Part shown: positions 43,706 through 53,200 of the stretch, piece by piece
Position numbering within the stretch: position 1 is the first letter of the stretch
How the letters are laid out: every line of letters begins with the position of its first letter
From: Roseovarius sp. THAF27
Lineage (GTDB): Bacteria > Pseudomonadota > Alphaproteobacteria > Rhodobacterales > Rhodobacteraceae
Direction: 5' to 3'
Assembly: GCF_009363655.1 (NCBI RefSeq)
Contig: NZ_CP045393.1
Coordinates: 3,348,001 to 3,412,000, forward strand
Length of the DNA: 64,000 nucleotides
Notes under the pieces: model-generated
Told to the model about the DNA's origin: nothing
The model's database searches: none
Seen by the model: only the letters and a program-made list of their open reading frames with translations
Translations under genes and position numbers: made by a program

Positions 43706-44805
43706 TCCGCCGCCAACTCTTCCCGCCCGGTCTTCGCCAAGGGCCCCTCAGGCAGCACCAACGCCTGTTCAGCGCTGAACCCGACATCGACGTCACTGGT
43801 GTCGAACCCGACCATGCCCGTATTGGGCATAGACATCGCCAGCTCAGCGCCCGTCTGGCTGCGCAGGAAAAGATTTACAAACGCACCCTCCAGGTCACGA
43901 CGCTCCAGCCGTGCATTTAAGCGGTTGCGTCCGTCGGCCACCCGCATCACCTCGGGGCGCACGAACAAAATCGCTGCGTCGCCCTCGTTCAACTCCGCGG
44001 TGTTGCGGCCCAAAAAACGCCCATGCGCCGTCTCGATCCAAGCCATCTGCCCCTCTCGCGCGCTGACACGCCCAGGAAACTGGTTGGTTTCCCCTACGAA
44101 CGACGCCGCAAAGGCGGTGCTCGGACGGGCATAGATTTCGTCGCCGGTACCGACCTGCTCGATCCGACCGGCATTCATCACCGCAATGCGGTCCGACATG
44201 GTCAATGCCTCGCCCTGATCGTGGGTGATGTAAATGAAAGTCACTCCGGTTTTCTGCTGGATCGACCGCAGCTCGGCGCGCATATGCTGACGCAGCTTTA
44301 GGTCCAGGGCCGACAACGGTTCGTCCAGCAGCAATACCGCCGGATCGACCGCCAAGGCGCGCGCAATGGCCACGCGCTGTCGCTGACCACCGGACAACTC
44401 GCCAGGCTTCTTGTCGGCCTGATCGCCGAGTGCCACAAGGTTCAACAACTCTGTCGCCCGCGCCTGCCGTTCCCGTTTCGACACGCCGCGCGCTTCCAGC
44501 CCGAAGGCCACGTTCTCCCACACAGGCATCATCGGGAAAAGTGCCAGGTTCTGAAAAATCAACGCCGTGGGCCGCGCGTTGGGCGCAAGCCCGCGCTGAT
44601 CCTGGCCACCGATACGCACCGCGCCACCCGACGGCTCGACGAAACCCGAAACGGCCCGCAGGATCGTTGTCTTGCCACAGCCCGACGGCCCCAGGATCGA
44701 GAAGAACTCACCTGCCCTGACGGTCAGGTCGGTTTCGTGAACTGCCGTGAAACCGTTGGGATATGTGATCTCCACCTTTTCCAGCAATACATCCTTACCG
44801 CGCAT
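43702..44805 (-). CDS. PotA-type ABC importer ATPase
   Basis: 367 residues. Walker A GPSGCGKTT, signature LSGGQRQR, Walker B VLLLDEPLSALD, switch His in YITHDQGEA, and a C-terminal TOBE-like domain (VGETNQFPGRVSAREGQM ... LFVRPEVMRV). It drives the PotBC-like permeases encoded right after it (4-bp overlap). Preceded by 135 bp after the RTX phosphatase gene, which intervenes between binding protein and ATPase. Confidence 0.92.
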   Translation of the reverse strand: MRGKDVLLEKVEITYPNGFTAVHETDLTVRAGEFFSILGPSGCGKTTILRAVSGFVEPSGGAVRIGGQDQRGLAPNARPTALIFQNLALFPMMPVWENVAFGLEARGVSKRERQARATELLNLVALGDQADKKPGELSGGQRQRVAIARALAVDPAVLLLDEPLSALDLKLRQHMRAELRSIQQKTGVTFIYITHDQGEALTMSDRIAVMNAGRIEQVGTGDEIYARPSTAFAASFVGETNQFPGRVSAREGQMAWIETAHGRFLGRNTAELNEGDAAILFVRPEVMRVADGRNRLNARLERRDLEGAFVNLFLRSQTGAELAMSMPNTGMVGFDTSDVDVGFSAEQALVLPEGPLAKTGREELAAE

Positions 44806-44940
44806 ACGATGTCCTCCATGAAACGCCGCGGCAAAGAGAGTCGACGCGGCGCAACATTTTCATAATTCCGTTCCCAGCTACGAAGGACGCTAAGCCGGCG
44901 GCGCACTGGTGCCGCGCGCCGCCACGTGATTCTCAAACGG

Positions 44941-47900
44941 TCAGAACGAGAAGTGATCCTCGGTCAGATCAAAGCTGCGGCCTGCCAGTGTGATCTCGAT
45001 TTCGTCACCCATGTCGCCGTATTCCACAACGAACTGGCGCGGATTCAGCTCCGTCAGCGTCAGGTCACCAAAGGTAAGGCCGGTAGAGGTCATGTCGATC
45101 ATGTCACGGTTACCGAAATCAATAATCTCATCCGTACCATCACCCAGGTCGAAGACGAAAACATCCCGGCCAAAGCCGCCTCCAAGAAGGTCGTCGCCTT
45201 CGCCGCCGTCAATCGTATCGTGGCCGCGTCCACCGAAGACCGTGTCATTACCTGTGTCACCACTCAGGTCATCACGACCCCGACCGCCAAGGATCAGGTC
45301 ATCACCGCTGCCGCCGGAAATGTCGTCGCGGCCACGCCCGCCATCGACGGTATCGTTTCCGGCGCCGCCATTCACGTTGTCGCGGCCTGCGCCTGCGTCG
45401 ATATCGTCGTCGCCGCCGTTCCCCTCAATCGTGTCACGGCCCGATGCGCCATCGATTTCGTCATCCGCAATCGTGCCGTCGATGTTGTCGGCCCGGCGGG
45501 TGCCTTTGAACTCGGCGCCGAATTCAAGGTCATAGACCGCTGTCGTGCCAGATACCTCGTAAGAGACCGCGATCTGCGCTAGACCGGTCGCACTCTCCTC
45601 CGCCGGGATAAAGTCGATGACCTCGGGGCTGACATTGCCGAATTCAGTGCTCTCGATGTAATCCACGAACTCGGCATTCGCCGGGTCGGAGATATCGTAG
45701 ATCATGATGCCGCTGTCACGTTCCAGCCCGACAAAAGCCAGTGTGCGTCCGCCAACCTCGCCGATCTCAATCGCCTCGGGCTCGGGGCCCTTGTTGTCCG
45801 AGCGGTTCTCGTCGATCACGTCAGGATCATCGGAGGGGAAATCATCGTTGTTGAACGCATTGGGTACACGGTTTTCCGCGATGATCTGCTCGAAATCATC
45901 GCCCGAGTCGAAGACCACGTTGCCGGCCAGATCGAAGATCGTAAAAGACCGCGAGCCGTAGGCGTGCAGGACGTCGATATCGCCGTCGCCATCGGTGTCC
46001 CCGTCAATGACCGAGACCGTCAAACGGTCTAGCCCAGTTCCTTCAAGGCCGTTCAGGTACGTGACCAGGTCCTCGTCAAGCGTGATGTCGATGACAGTGT
46101 CGCCGTCACGGAACTGCACGAAATTGCCCGACTCCATTCCGTCCAGAATGTCACCCACGCGTGCGGCATCGCCACGGTCGTTGCCGTCGTACTCGCCATC
46201 GTCATAGACGAAGGCGTCGCCGCGGTCGTCGCCTTCGTTCGCCGTCAGAAAATAGGTCTCACCGTCGATTTCGGTGGCCGCAACCGCGTCCGGCATCCGC
46301 AGTCCGACAAGGTTGTCGTAGGTCTGGATATTGATCGCATCATCCCGGTCCGAGGCATCGAGTGGGCTGACCGAATGGTCGATTGTCCCAAGGGGCACGA
46401 TCCCGTCAAAGCTCATGCTGTCCAGGTCGAAGATCGCCACGGCGTTGGCTTCCTGAAGCGTCACGATCAGCTTGCCGTCGGACTCTGCGATGTATTCGGG
46501 TTCGAATTCCGTCGACGGCAGGCTGCCAGGGAAAATCCGCACGCCGGCATCGCGCAGCGCGTCGACCTGGTCATCGAATTCCTCGAACCCAAAGGTTTGA
46601 GTCACGCCCGTCGTCACGTCGATGACCGAAATCGATCCGGCCGGATCGCCGAACTCGGTCGGCTCACCCTCGTTGGCCACGAAGATTTTCGTGCCGTCCT
46701 TCGAGAAGGTCACCATGTCCGGCAGGTTTCCGGCCTCGAAGGTCTGCTGCAAGTTGCCATCGAGATCGAATAGCGCCACTGTGCCGTTCGCGTTCCCGAT
46801 CGGGTCAACCGGATCCTGCACGCCGATCTCGACACCGGGGGCGGCGAGGAACAAAAGCTGACCACCTTCCTTCAGGTTGTCGTCGGTCAGTTCCGAGGCC
46901 GGGAAGGGCACGTCGAACCGATCCTGGTCGTCAAGCGCGTGGGCCTGAACATCTGCCAGGAAAAGTGTCCCCGGCGCTTCGCCGAAGAGGGTCGAAACAT
47001 CCAGGATACCCGAGCTTTCCCAGTCACCGATGTCCTGCTGACCAGTGAAGAATACGTTTTCATCCACGGCGCCGGGCGAGACGTTATCCTGGTTGATCTC
47101 TGCAATCCGAGTCACCTCGCCGGTCAACGGATCGAGGCGCACCACGCCCGCGTCCGCCGGGTTGGCAGCGCCGTCGCCAAACAGGCCGCTCGCCGCGCGG
47201 TCTTCCTGTATATAGATCATGCCGTCATCGGCCCAATCCAGGTTGTCCGGGCTACGCAGGGTCTGGTTTGGGTCGGCGTCGCCGTCATAGAGAATTTCCA
47301 GCGCCGCGGTCGGTGCGTTGATATCGGTGAAGTCCGTCCTCACGCTGTAAATCGTTCCGACCGTGTCCGCCCCGTTGAAGTCGGGCGCGTCGCGTCCGGT
47401 CGATGCAAGCACCAGTTCGCTGCCGTCATTGGGGTTGGTGGCGACGTCCTCTGGGCGCGAAAACTCGAATGCACCCTGTGCTTCGGCTTGTTGCCAAAGG
47501 TTGCTTTGCGTCGGATAGCCGAACTCGTCATAGCCGTTCGCGCCGTTCTCGTCAGCGAGGGCGAGGTTCTGCGAGTTGTCCACCTCGACCCATGCGCCGG
47601 TCTGAGGGATGTTGTTTGCCCCGCCGTTCAGGTCTTCGGGGCTGGTAATGTTGGGATTGTACGGCACCCAGACATATAGCTTGCCGCCGTCCAGGCCGTT
47701 CCGAGCCAGGAAATCGGCATCCGGATCAGTGCTCTTTTCACCTACATACATGAAAAGCGGAGCGGCTTCATCGACCCCGTCGCCATCCGCATCGAAGGGC
47801 GCCGTGTCGTCTGCCAGAACAAAAGCCACGTGGGTCTCGGTTCCGGTATCAACTTCGGTGACATTCTCCCAAGCGCCGCGGCCAAATCCGGGCAACGCAT

Positions 47901-48738
47901 AGATCGTGCCCGTGGCGACATCGAGCGCCCATTCCGCACCGCCGACGCCCGAGAAATCACCGCCCGTTTCTTCGCCGGTGAAATAAATCGTATCGACAAG
48001 ACCCTTCCCATCGCCGAACTGCTCAGCCTCGACCAGCACGCTGGAGCAAAAGCGCTCAAACCCCGGTTTGTTTTCGAAGGTGAAAGAGGTGTCGGTCGCG
48101 ATGTCGCCGTTGGCATCAACGATCTGTTGAATGGCCTGGCCGCCGTCCACGATCGAACGGGTTGCGATGTCGATGTCGAAGTAGCTGATACGCGCGCCCG
48201 TCAGGGTGATGCCATTCACTTCGTATTCGTAGCCGTCGCCCGAACCAAGCTCATGGTTGACGTAGATCCGCACGGTCTGGTCATCCAGTTTCATCGCGCC
48301 GATGCCGTCCATTATGCCCGGCGGGGTGTAGCCATTGTCCAGAACGCCGCCCACAGTGAAAAGCGGCTCCGTGGTCCAGCCCTCCTCGCCTTCCAGCATC
48401 GGCGGCGAGGTAACTTCGCCAGGCTCGCTTTCGATGGCGACGGCAATACCATGCTCCGACACACTGACCGAATTAACGCCATCATAGCCCGGGATTACGG
48501 TCAGATCGATCGACTGCAGCAGAACGCCGGTTTCGGCGTCAACGACGTCGATCCGATCCTCTTCGCCATTGGTGATGTAAAGCTTGCCGTCAAAATGCGA
48601 AACGACTTCCGACCCACCTTCACCGACGCCGCTGTCATAGGATGTGGCTTGCTCTACTCCCAGGTCATCATTCGGGGTGATCGTGACTGCGGGCTTTTCC
48701 TTGGTCAAAAATTCTGCGGGAAACGTGAACGGTTTCAT
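44941..48738 (-). CDS. Secreted RTX phosphatase: PhoX domain nested in a choice-of-anchor-I propeller
   Basis: 1265 residues without Sec signal. Residues about 28-104 start a choice-of-anchor-I propeller (GGSEVVSHFDGKLYITNGEEDRIDVVDAETG ... GVNSVSVSEHGIAVAIES). A PhoX-like phosphatase occupies about 105-635 (VRIYVNHELGSGDGYEYEVNG, ENKPGFERFCSSVLVEAEQFG, YFTGEETGGDFSG, RPEDVATNPNDGSELVLASTGR, RSPDNLDWADDGMIYIQED). The propeller resumes at about 648-1072 (NGTVALFDLDGNLQQ ... LPDMVTFSKDGTKIFVANEGEP). RTX repeats fill 1083-1195 and a short C-terminal domain follows, fitting type I secretion. PhoX is a calcium/iron alkaline phosphatase. Confidence 0.85.
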   Translation of the reverse strand: MKPFTFPAEFLTKEKPAVTITPNDDLGVEQATSYDSGVGEGGSEVVSHFDGKLYITNGEEDRIDVVDAETGVLLQSIDLTVIPGYDGVNSVSVSEHGIAVAIESEPGEVTSPPMLEGEEGWTTEPLFTVGGVLDNGYTPPGIMDGIGAMKLDDQTVRIYVNHELGSGDGYEYEVNGITLTGARISYFDIDIATRSIVDGGQAIQQIVDANGDIATDTSFTFENKPGFERFCSSVLVEAEQFGDGKGLVDTIYFTGEETGGDFSGVGGAEWALDVATGTIYALPGFGRGAWENVTEVDTGTETHVAFVLADDTAPFDADGDGVDEAAPLFMYVGEKSTDPDADFLARNGLDGGKLYVWVPYNPNITSPEDLNGGANNIPQTGAWVEVDNSQNLALADENGANGYDEFGYPTQSNLWQQAEAQGAFEFSRPEDVATNPNDGSELVLASTGRDAPDFNGADTVGTIYSVRTDFTDINAPTAALEILYDGDADPNQTLRSPDNLDWADDGMIYIQEDRAASGLFGDGAANPADAGVVRLDPLTGEVTRIAEINQDNVSPGAVDENVFFTGQQDIGDWESSGILDVSTLFGEAPGTLFLADVQAHALDDQDRFDVPFPASELTDDNLKEGGQLLFLAAPGVEIGVQDPVDPIGNANGTVALFDLDGNLQQTFEAGNLPDMVTFSKDGTKIFVANEGEPTEFGDPAGSISVIDVTTGVTQTFGFEEFDDQVDALRDAGVRIFPGSLPSTEFEPEYIAESDGKLIVTLQEANAVAIFDLDSMSFDGIVPLGTIDHSVSPLDASDRDDAINIQTYDNLVGLRMPDAVAATEIDGETYFLTANEGDDRGDAFVYDDGEYDGNDRGDAARVGDILDGMESGNFVQFRDGDTVIDITLDEDLVTYLNGLEGTGLDRLTVSVIDGDTDGDGDIDVLHAYGSRSFTIFDLAGNVVFDSGDDFEQIIAENRVPNAFNNDDFPSDDPDVIDENRSDNKGPEPEAIEIGEVGGRTLAFVGLERDSGIMIYDISDPANAEFVDYIESTEFGNVSPEVIDFIPAEESATGLAQIAVSYEVSGTTAVYDLEFGAEFKGTRRADNIDGTIADDEIDGASGRDTIEGNGGDDDIDAGAGRDNVNGGAGNDTVDGGRGRDDISGGSGDDLILGGRGRDDLSGDTGNDTVFGGRGHDTIDGGEGDDLLGGGFGRDVFVFDLGDGTDEIIDFGNRDMIDMTSTGLTFGDLTLTELNPRQFVVEYGDMGDEIEITLAGRSFDLTEDHFSF

Positions 48739-48792
48739 TGGCTTATCCTTTTTCGGATTGGCTAAATTGTAAGATTCTGATTTTGCTGAATG

Positions 48793-48819
48793 GCCCCTCC
48801 CCGCAAAACGGAGAGGGGC
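48793..48819 (-). terminator. Attenuator-like hairpin after the binding-protein gene
   Basis: Seven-base-pair stem GCCCCTC/GAGGGGC in the 106-bp gap between the binding-protein stop and the RTX phosphatase start. Likely allows more binding protein than downstream products. Confidence 0.5.
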
Positions 48820-48844
48820 GCCTGAATTTTGCGCCTATTTGGCG

Positions 48845-49963
48845 TTACGCGTTGGTAATAATTTCCACGAACTCGTTGCGGACCGGCGCAAAGAACGGCG
48901 TGTCCGCCTGCCACCACCACATGTTGCCCAGAACGTCGGCGGTGTAGACCTCGTTGAACTGCGCCTTGAACTCGTCCGAGGCGTAGTCAGCGGCGCCCTG
49001 AACAGCCGAGTTGTATCCGGTATTGTTGGCGAACATGCCACCGGTTTCTGGCTTCAGCATGAAATTCATGAAGGCCACCGCCTGGTCTTTGTTCTCGGCG
49101 CCCTTCAGGATGCCGAAACTGTCGAGCCAAGTTATGATGCCCTCTTTGGGCGCGCGGTACAGGAAATCGCCGTTCTCACGGTTCAGCAGCAAGCCGGTCG
49201 TGTCCCAGGTCTGGCCGATGATGCTGCCCGCATCCTTGAACGCGGCGGTCGCTTCGGTTGCATTGTTCCAGAACGCGCCGAAATTTTCTTTCCGCTCCAA
49301 CATCCACTTGGTGATATCGCCCCAGACGCGGCGCGCGTCGTCTTCGGATTTGTAGACGTCCAACATCCGGTTCGACGGGACTTCGCCCGTGGCGTCAAGA
49401 TAAAGACCCGTTCCCATAATAACCGATTTCTGGCGGAACGCTGCTTTGCCCTTCGCGGCATCGACCCACAAGTCGCCATAGGACACCTGCCCGTCGATCG
49501 GCATCTCGGAAGAGTTATATGTCACACCTTCGGTGCCCCAGTCGAACGGCAGGAGGATCTGCTCGCCCTTGTGCACGCCGCCCAGCGAAGCGCTGTCACG
49601 CATGAAAGACGGGATCACGTTGTCGGTGTTGACGTCCGCGGGAACCGCCATTAAGAAGCTGTCACCATTGTCGTCGACATAGCCTGCCGCGTTGGTGATC
49701 GACGGAAAGACAACGTCGAAACCCTTGCCGCCCGACGCGCGCACTGTCGATTCCGCTTCGTCGTTCGAACCGTACGTTGTCAGGTCCAGCGTAATCCCGG
49801 TTTCGGCCTCAAAGGCCTCTGCGATATTGGGCTGAATATAGTCCTGCCAAGCAAAAACCTTGACGGTGCCGGACGAGGCCAGCGCGTCAGACGCTTTGAG
49901 GATTGCAGGTGCGGCAACGGCCGCCGCAGTCATTTGCAGCGCGGAACGACGCGAAACTTTCAT
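48845..49963 (-). CDS. PotD-type periplasmic binding protein, first gene of the importer-phosphatase operon
   Basis: 372-residue binding protein. Tat-like signal MKVSRRSALQMTAAAVAAPAILKASDALA, then VKVFAWQDYIQPNIAEAFEAETGITLDLTTYGSNDEAESTVRASGGKGFDVVFPS, the PotD/PotF fold. The polyamine family is closest by eye, but the operon (PhoX phosphatase, Pho-box upstream) argues for an organophosphorus or amino-phosphorus ligand. That is inference. First gene of a seven-gene minus-strand run ending at 40697. Confidence 0.85.
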   Translation of the reverse strand: MKVSRRSALQMTAAAVAAPAILKASDALASSGTVKVFAWQDYIQPNIAEAFEAETGITLDLTTYGSNDEAESTVRASGGKGFDVVFPSITNAAGYVDDNGDSFLMAVPADVNTDNVIPSFMRDSASLGGVHKGEQILLPFDWGTEGVTYNSSEMPIDGQVSYGDLWVDAAKGKAAFRQKSVIMGTGLYLDATGEVPSNRMLDVYKSEDDARRVWGDITKWMLERKENFGAFWNNATEATAAFKDAGSIIGQTWDTTGLLLNRENGDFLYRAPKEGIITWLDSFGILKGAENKDQAVAFMNFMLKPETGGMFANNTGYNSAVQGAADYASDEFKAQFNEVYTADVLGNMWWWQADTPFFAPVRNEFVEIITNA

Positions 49964-50041
49964 AGGATATCCCCCTTGGATTCTTGATTGACGCTCGGAA
50001 TAGAGCGCCCCGCGGATTTAATCGCGCTTCGAATCCACTGC

Positions 50042-50070
50042 GTGACGTTACCTTAAAAGATTTGTGACAG
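50042..50070 (-). promoter_or_regulatory. Pho-box-like array upstream of the importer-phosphatase operon
   Basis: On the minus strand three 7-mers have 11-bp period: CTGTCAC (50070-50064), CTTTTAA (50059-50053) and ACGTCAC (50048-50042). The first is a perfect match to a PhoB half-site. It is correctly oriented and ends 78 bp before the binding-protein start codon, so PhoB activation under phosphate starvation is likely. Confidence 0.6.
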
Positions 50071-50137
50071 CGCCCTTGGCTCAGGTGCGCTTAACCATTG
50101 TTATTGCGTTCAGAGGGACTGCGCGACCGTGCGGCCA

Positions 50138-50944
50138 TCACTTGATGCCAGCCCGCAGGAACGCCTGAACGAACTGCCTCTGAAAGATCAGGAAAACCGC
50201 GAGAAGCGGCAGTATCACCATCAGCGTCGCCGCCGAGATGACCGAGATATCGACGCCGTTTTCCGGTGCTCCGAAGATCGATAGCCCCACCGTCAGCGGG
50301 CGCGTGGTATCTGAGTTAGTCACCACCAGAGGCCATAGGAAATTATTCCAATGGGTCGCAACTGATACCAGAGCATAGGCAATATACGTCGAGCGCGCAG
50401 CCGGTATATACACATGCCACAGCACCCCAAGCAGACTGCACCCCTCGACCCGGGCCATTTCATCAAGTTCCTTCGGGACTGTCTTGAATGCTTGCCGCAT
50501 CAGGAAAATCCCGAAGGCGGATGCCATGTAAGGCGCCCCAATCCCCAGGATACTGTCCAGCAGGCCCAGGTTGGCGGCCACCAGGTAATTCTCTACGATC
50601 AACACTTCGGGCAGGATGAACAGCTGCATCAGGACCAGCACGAACAGCGTTTCCTTGCCGCGAAACTCGACCTGGGTAAAGGCAAACCCAGCCAGCGTGC
50701 ACAAGATGAACTGCCCGATAAGAACGGTCGTCACCAGTAGAAACGTGTTCAGGAAGTACCGCAGCCAGGGCGCGCCCTCCCAAGCGGTACGGAAGTTCTC
50801 CAGCGTCAGCGGCGCGGTCAGGTTGAAGTTGACCGCATCGCTCGTGGTGTGAAAGGCCGCCCAGACTGCAAAGGCCAGCGGCGAAATCCACAACACTGCA
50901 AGCACCAGCGCCCCCGCGGTTTCTATCCGGCGCGACACGCTCAT
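50138..50944 (-). CDS. ugpE: UgpE-like ABC importer permease
   Basis: 268-residue MalG/UgpE-type permease with six helices and the EAA loop ELDEMARVEGCSLLGVLWHVYIPAARS. ATG overlaps the stop of the preceding permease by 4 bp. Last gene of the deoR-ugpC-ugpB-ugpA-ugpE-like operon. The system resembles the glycerol-3-phosphate importer; exact substrate not fixed by sequence. Confidence 0.85.
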   Translation of the reverse strand: MSVSRRIETAGALVLAVLWISPLAFAVWAAFHTTSDAVNFNLTAPLTLENFRTAWEGAPWLRYFLNTFLLVTTVLIGQFILCTLAGFAFTQVEFRGKETLFVLVLMQLFILPEVLIVENYLVAANLGLLDSILGIGAPYMASAFGIFLMRQAFKTVPKELDEMARVEGCSLLGVLWHVYIPAARSTYIAYALVSVATHWNNFLWPLVVTNSDTTRPLTVGLSIFGAPENGVDISVISAATLMVILPLLAVFLIFQRQFVQAFLRAGIK

Positions 50945-51867
50945 CTGTAATGCGTCCGGCGGTCGATCACGAAGAATTGGATCGCCGCGACGCCCCCTAG
51001 GACGGCAAGCACCATGACCGTCATCGCCGCCGCCGCCGGGGCATCGAAGAAGGCAAACGCGTTTTCCCAGATATAATAAAGGATCAGCATTGAAGCGTCC
51101 GAGGGACCGCCCTTGGTCAGAATGAAAATGTGGTCGATCAGCTTCACCGAATTGATCAGCGCGTTCACGAGGATGAACAGCGTTGTCGGCATCAAAAGCG
51201 GCAGCACGATCCGCCGCAGATAGGTCCAGCGGCTTGCCCCCTCAATCTCGGCAGCTTCCTTGAGGTCCGGCGGAATGGTCTGTAAGGCGGCGAGGTAGAA
51301 GATCATGAAGAAACCGGCCTCTTTCCAGATCGTCACGATGCAAACCGCCCAGAGTGCCGTTTCGGGTTGCCCCAGCCAGTTGACCGACGACACCCCGAAA
51401 AGGGCGCCGATCTGGTCCAACACGCCAAACCCCGGCGTGTAGAAGAACAGCCACAGGTTTCCGGCAGCGATCATTGGCAAAACCGTCGGCGTGAAATAGG
51501 CCGTGCGCACGAAACTGCGCGCCGGGATCTTCGCGTTGGCCCACAGCGCCATGGTGAGCGCGATAACGATCGAGACCGGGATCGTCACGGCGGCATAGAA
51601 AATGTTGTTTTGCACCACTGTCCAAAAGGTCGGATCGTCGAACAGCCGCTGGTAGTTCTCGAACCCGACGAACTCGGACGGATTGCGGCGGGTCCCACGC
51701 GAAAAGACGGAAGTCCAAAGTGTTGCCAGCGAAGGATAGAAGGCAAAGGTCGACAGCATGACAAGCGCAGGCGTCAGAAAAAGCCAGCCATGCACGGCCC
51801 TGCGGCGGCGCATGAACGCCGCTTGCCCGATCTCTGCCGTCACGTCCGTGGGCATCCCGTGTTCCAT
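50941..51867 (-). CDS. ugpA: UgpA-like ABC importer permease
   Basis: 308 residues from the ATG at 51867 (51894 and 51855 are alternatives in frame). MalF/UgpA-type permease: HGWLFLTPALVMLSTFAFYPSLATLW as TM1, then further helices and the EAA loop DLKEAAEIEGASRWTYLRRIVLPLLMPT. It lies about 57 bp after the binding-protein gene. Confidence 0.85.
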   Translation of the reverse strand: MEHGMPTDVTAEIGQAAFMRRRRAVHGWLFLTPALVMLSTFAFYPSLATLWTSVFSRGTRRNPSEFVGFENYQRLFDDPTFWTVVQNNIFYAAVTIPVSIVIALTMALWANAKIPARSFVRTAYFTPTVLPMIAAGNLWLFFYTPGFGVLDQIGALFGVSSVNWLGQPETALWAVCIVTIWKEAGFFMIFYLAALQTIPPDLKEAAEIEGASRWTYLRRIVLPLLMPTTLFILVNALINSVKLIDHIFILTKGGPSDASMLILYYIWENAFAFFDAPAAAAMTVMVLAVLGGVAAIQFFVIDRRTHYR

Positions 51868-51924
51868 TCGGTCAAAGAAACGGGGCGCCGCCACACACGT
51901 CGACGCCGCCCCGATCGGTTGGTC

Positions 51925-53187
51925 TTACTTATAGGCCGACAGCAGGTTTTCCGCTTTCGCCTGCGCCTCCGACAGCGCTTCCGCCGGTTCCTTCGCGCCG
52001 GTCAGCGCCGACTGGATGGCGTTGTTCAGCCCCTCACGCACCCGCGCCGTCTCGAAGGTCGAGAATTCGGCCACTGCATGTTCAAGCTGGTTGCGAGCGA
52101 CCAGGGCCGGGGGAAACTCCTCCGTATAGGCTTTCAATTTTTCGGTCTCATAGGCGGCGGGCGAGACACCCATATACCCGGTCTGGATCGACCATTCGGC
52201 AGCCTGTTCAGGGGCGGTCATGAACTTGATCAGTTCAAGCGCGGCCTGACGCTCTTCGTCGGTGGCATCCTTGAAGATATAGAAATTGCCGCCGCCAGTG
52301 GGCGAACCCAACCGTTCGTTACCCGGGAGCATCGCAACACCGAAATCGAAGCTGGCGTCGTTCTTCACGGCGGTCAGGTTGCCGGTGGAATGCCACATCA
52401 TCGCGGCCTGACCTTCCAGGAAGGCCTGGCGCAGCGTGCCCCACTCGACGGTGCCCTCGGGCATGATGCCGTGATCGGTCGACAGCGATTTCCAGAATTC
52501 CAGCGTTTCCACCACCTTCTCGTCATCGAAATTGGTGGTCAGCCCGTCGTCCGACATCACTTCCTTGCCGTTCTGGATCGCCAGCGCCTGGAACATCCAG
52601 TAGGGATAGCCCGTCGACGGGATCATCAGGCCATAGCGGCCGTCGGTGGTCAGTTCCTTGCCCATCGACACCAGTTCGTCCCACGTTTCGGGCGGGTTTT
52701 CCGGGTCAAGACCGGCATCGCGGAACATGTCCTTGTTATAATAGGCCACGATGGTCGAGCGCTGGAACGGCACGCCCCATTTCTTGCCCTCAATTTTGGA
52801 ATTTGCCATCAGCGCCGGATAGAAACTGTCCAGCCACTGCTTTTCTTCTTCGGTCTCGACCACGTCCTCGAAGGGCACGATCAGGTCCTGTTCGATCAGG
52901 TCATACGCGTCGATCGAGAACATGACCGCCAGTTGCGCCGGGTCTCCGGAATTCAGCGCCGACAGCGCTTTGATGCGGGTGTCGTCGTAGTTGCCGGCAT
53001 AGATCGCGTTGACGGTGATATCGGGGTTTTGCTCCTCGAAATCGGCGACGATCCCGTCCACCACCTCGGTAAGCGGGCCACCCACGGCAATGGGATAGTA
53101 CATGGTCAATTCGGTCTCGGCAGCGGCCGGATTGACAAGGGCCGTGCTCGCGGTGAGCATGACGGCAGCAGTAGAGTAGCGAAGCAT
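51925..53187 (-). CDS. ugpB: UgpB-like periplasmic binding protein
   Basis: 420 residues. Signal peptide MLRYSTAAVMLTASTALVNPAAA, then ELTMYYPIAVGGPLTEVVDGIVADFEEQNPDITVNAIYAGNYDDTRIKALSAL and SFYPALMANSKIEGKKWGVPFQRSTIVAYYNKDMF, closely following UgpB of the sn-glycerol-3-phosphate importer. GAGGAAGG lies 5 bp before the ATG, fixing this start rather than the far upstream frame. Binds glycerol-3-phosphate or glycerophosphodiesters by family. Confidence 0.88.
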   Translation of the reverse strand: MLRYSTAAVMLTASTALVNPAAAETELTMYYPIAVGGPLTEVVDGIVADFEEQNPDITVNAIYAGNYDDTRIKALSALNSGDPAQLAVMFSIDAYDLIEQDLIVPFEDVVETEEEKQWLDSFYPALMANSKIEGKKWGVPFQRSTIVAYYNKDMFRDAGLDPENPPETWDELVSMGKELTTDGRYGLMIPSTGYPYWMFQALAIQNGKEVMSDDGLTTNFDDEKVVETLEFWKSLSTDHGIMPEGTVEWGTLRQAFLEGQAAMMWHSTGNLTAVKNDASFDFGVAMLPGNERLGSPTGGGNFYIFKDATDEERQAALELIKFMTAPEQAAEWSIQTGYMGVSPAAYETEKLKAYTEEFPPALVARNQLEHAVAEFSTFETARVREGLNNAIQSALTGAKEPAEALSEAQAKAENLLSAYK

Positions 53188-53200
53188 TTGGCCTTCCTCT

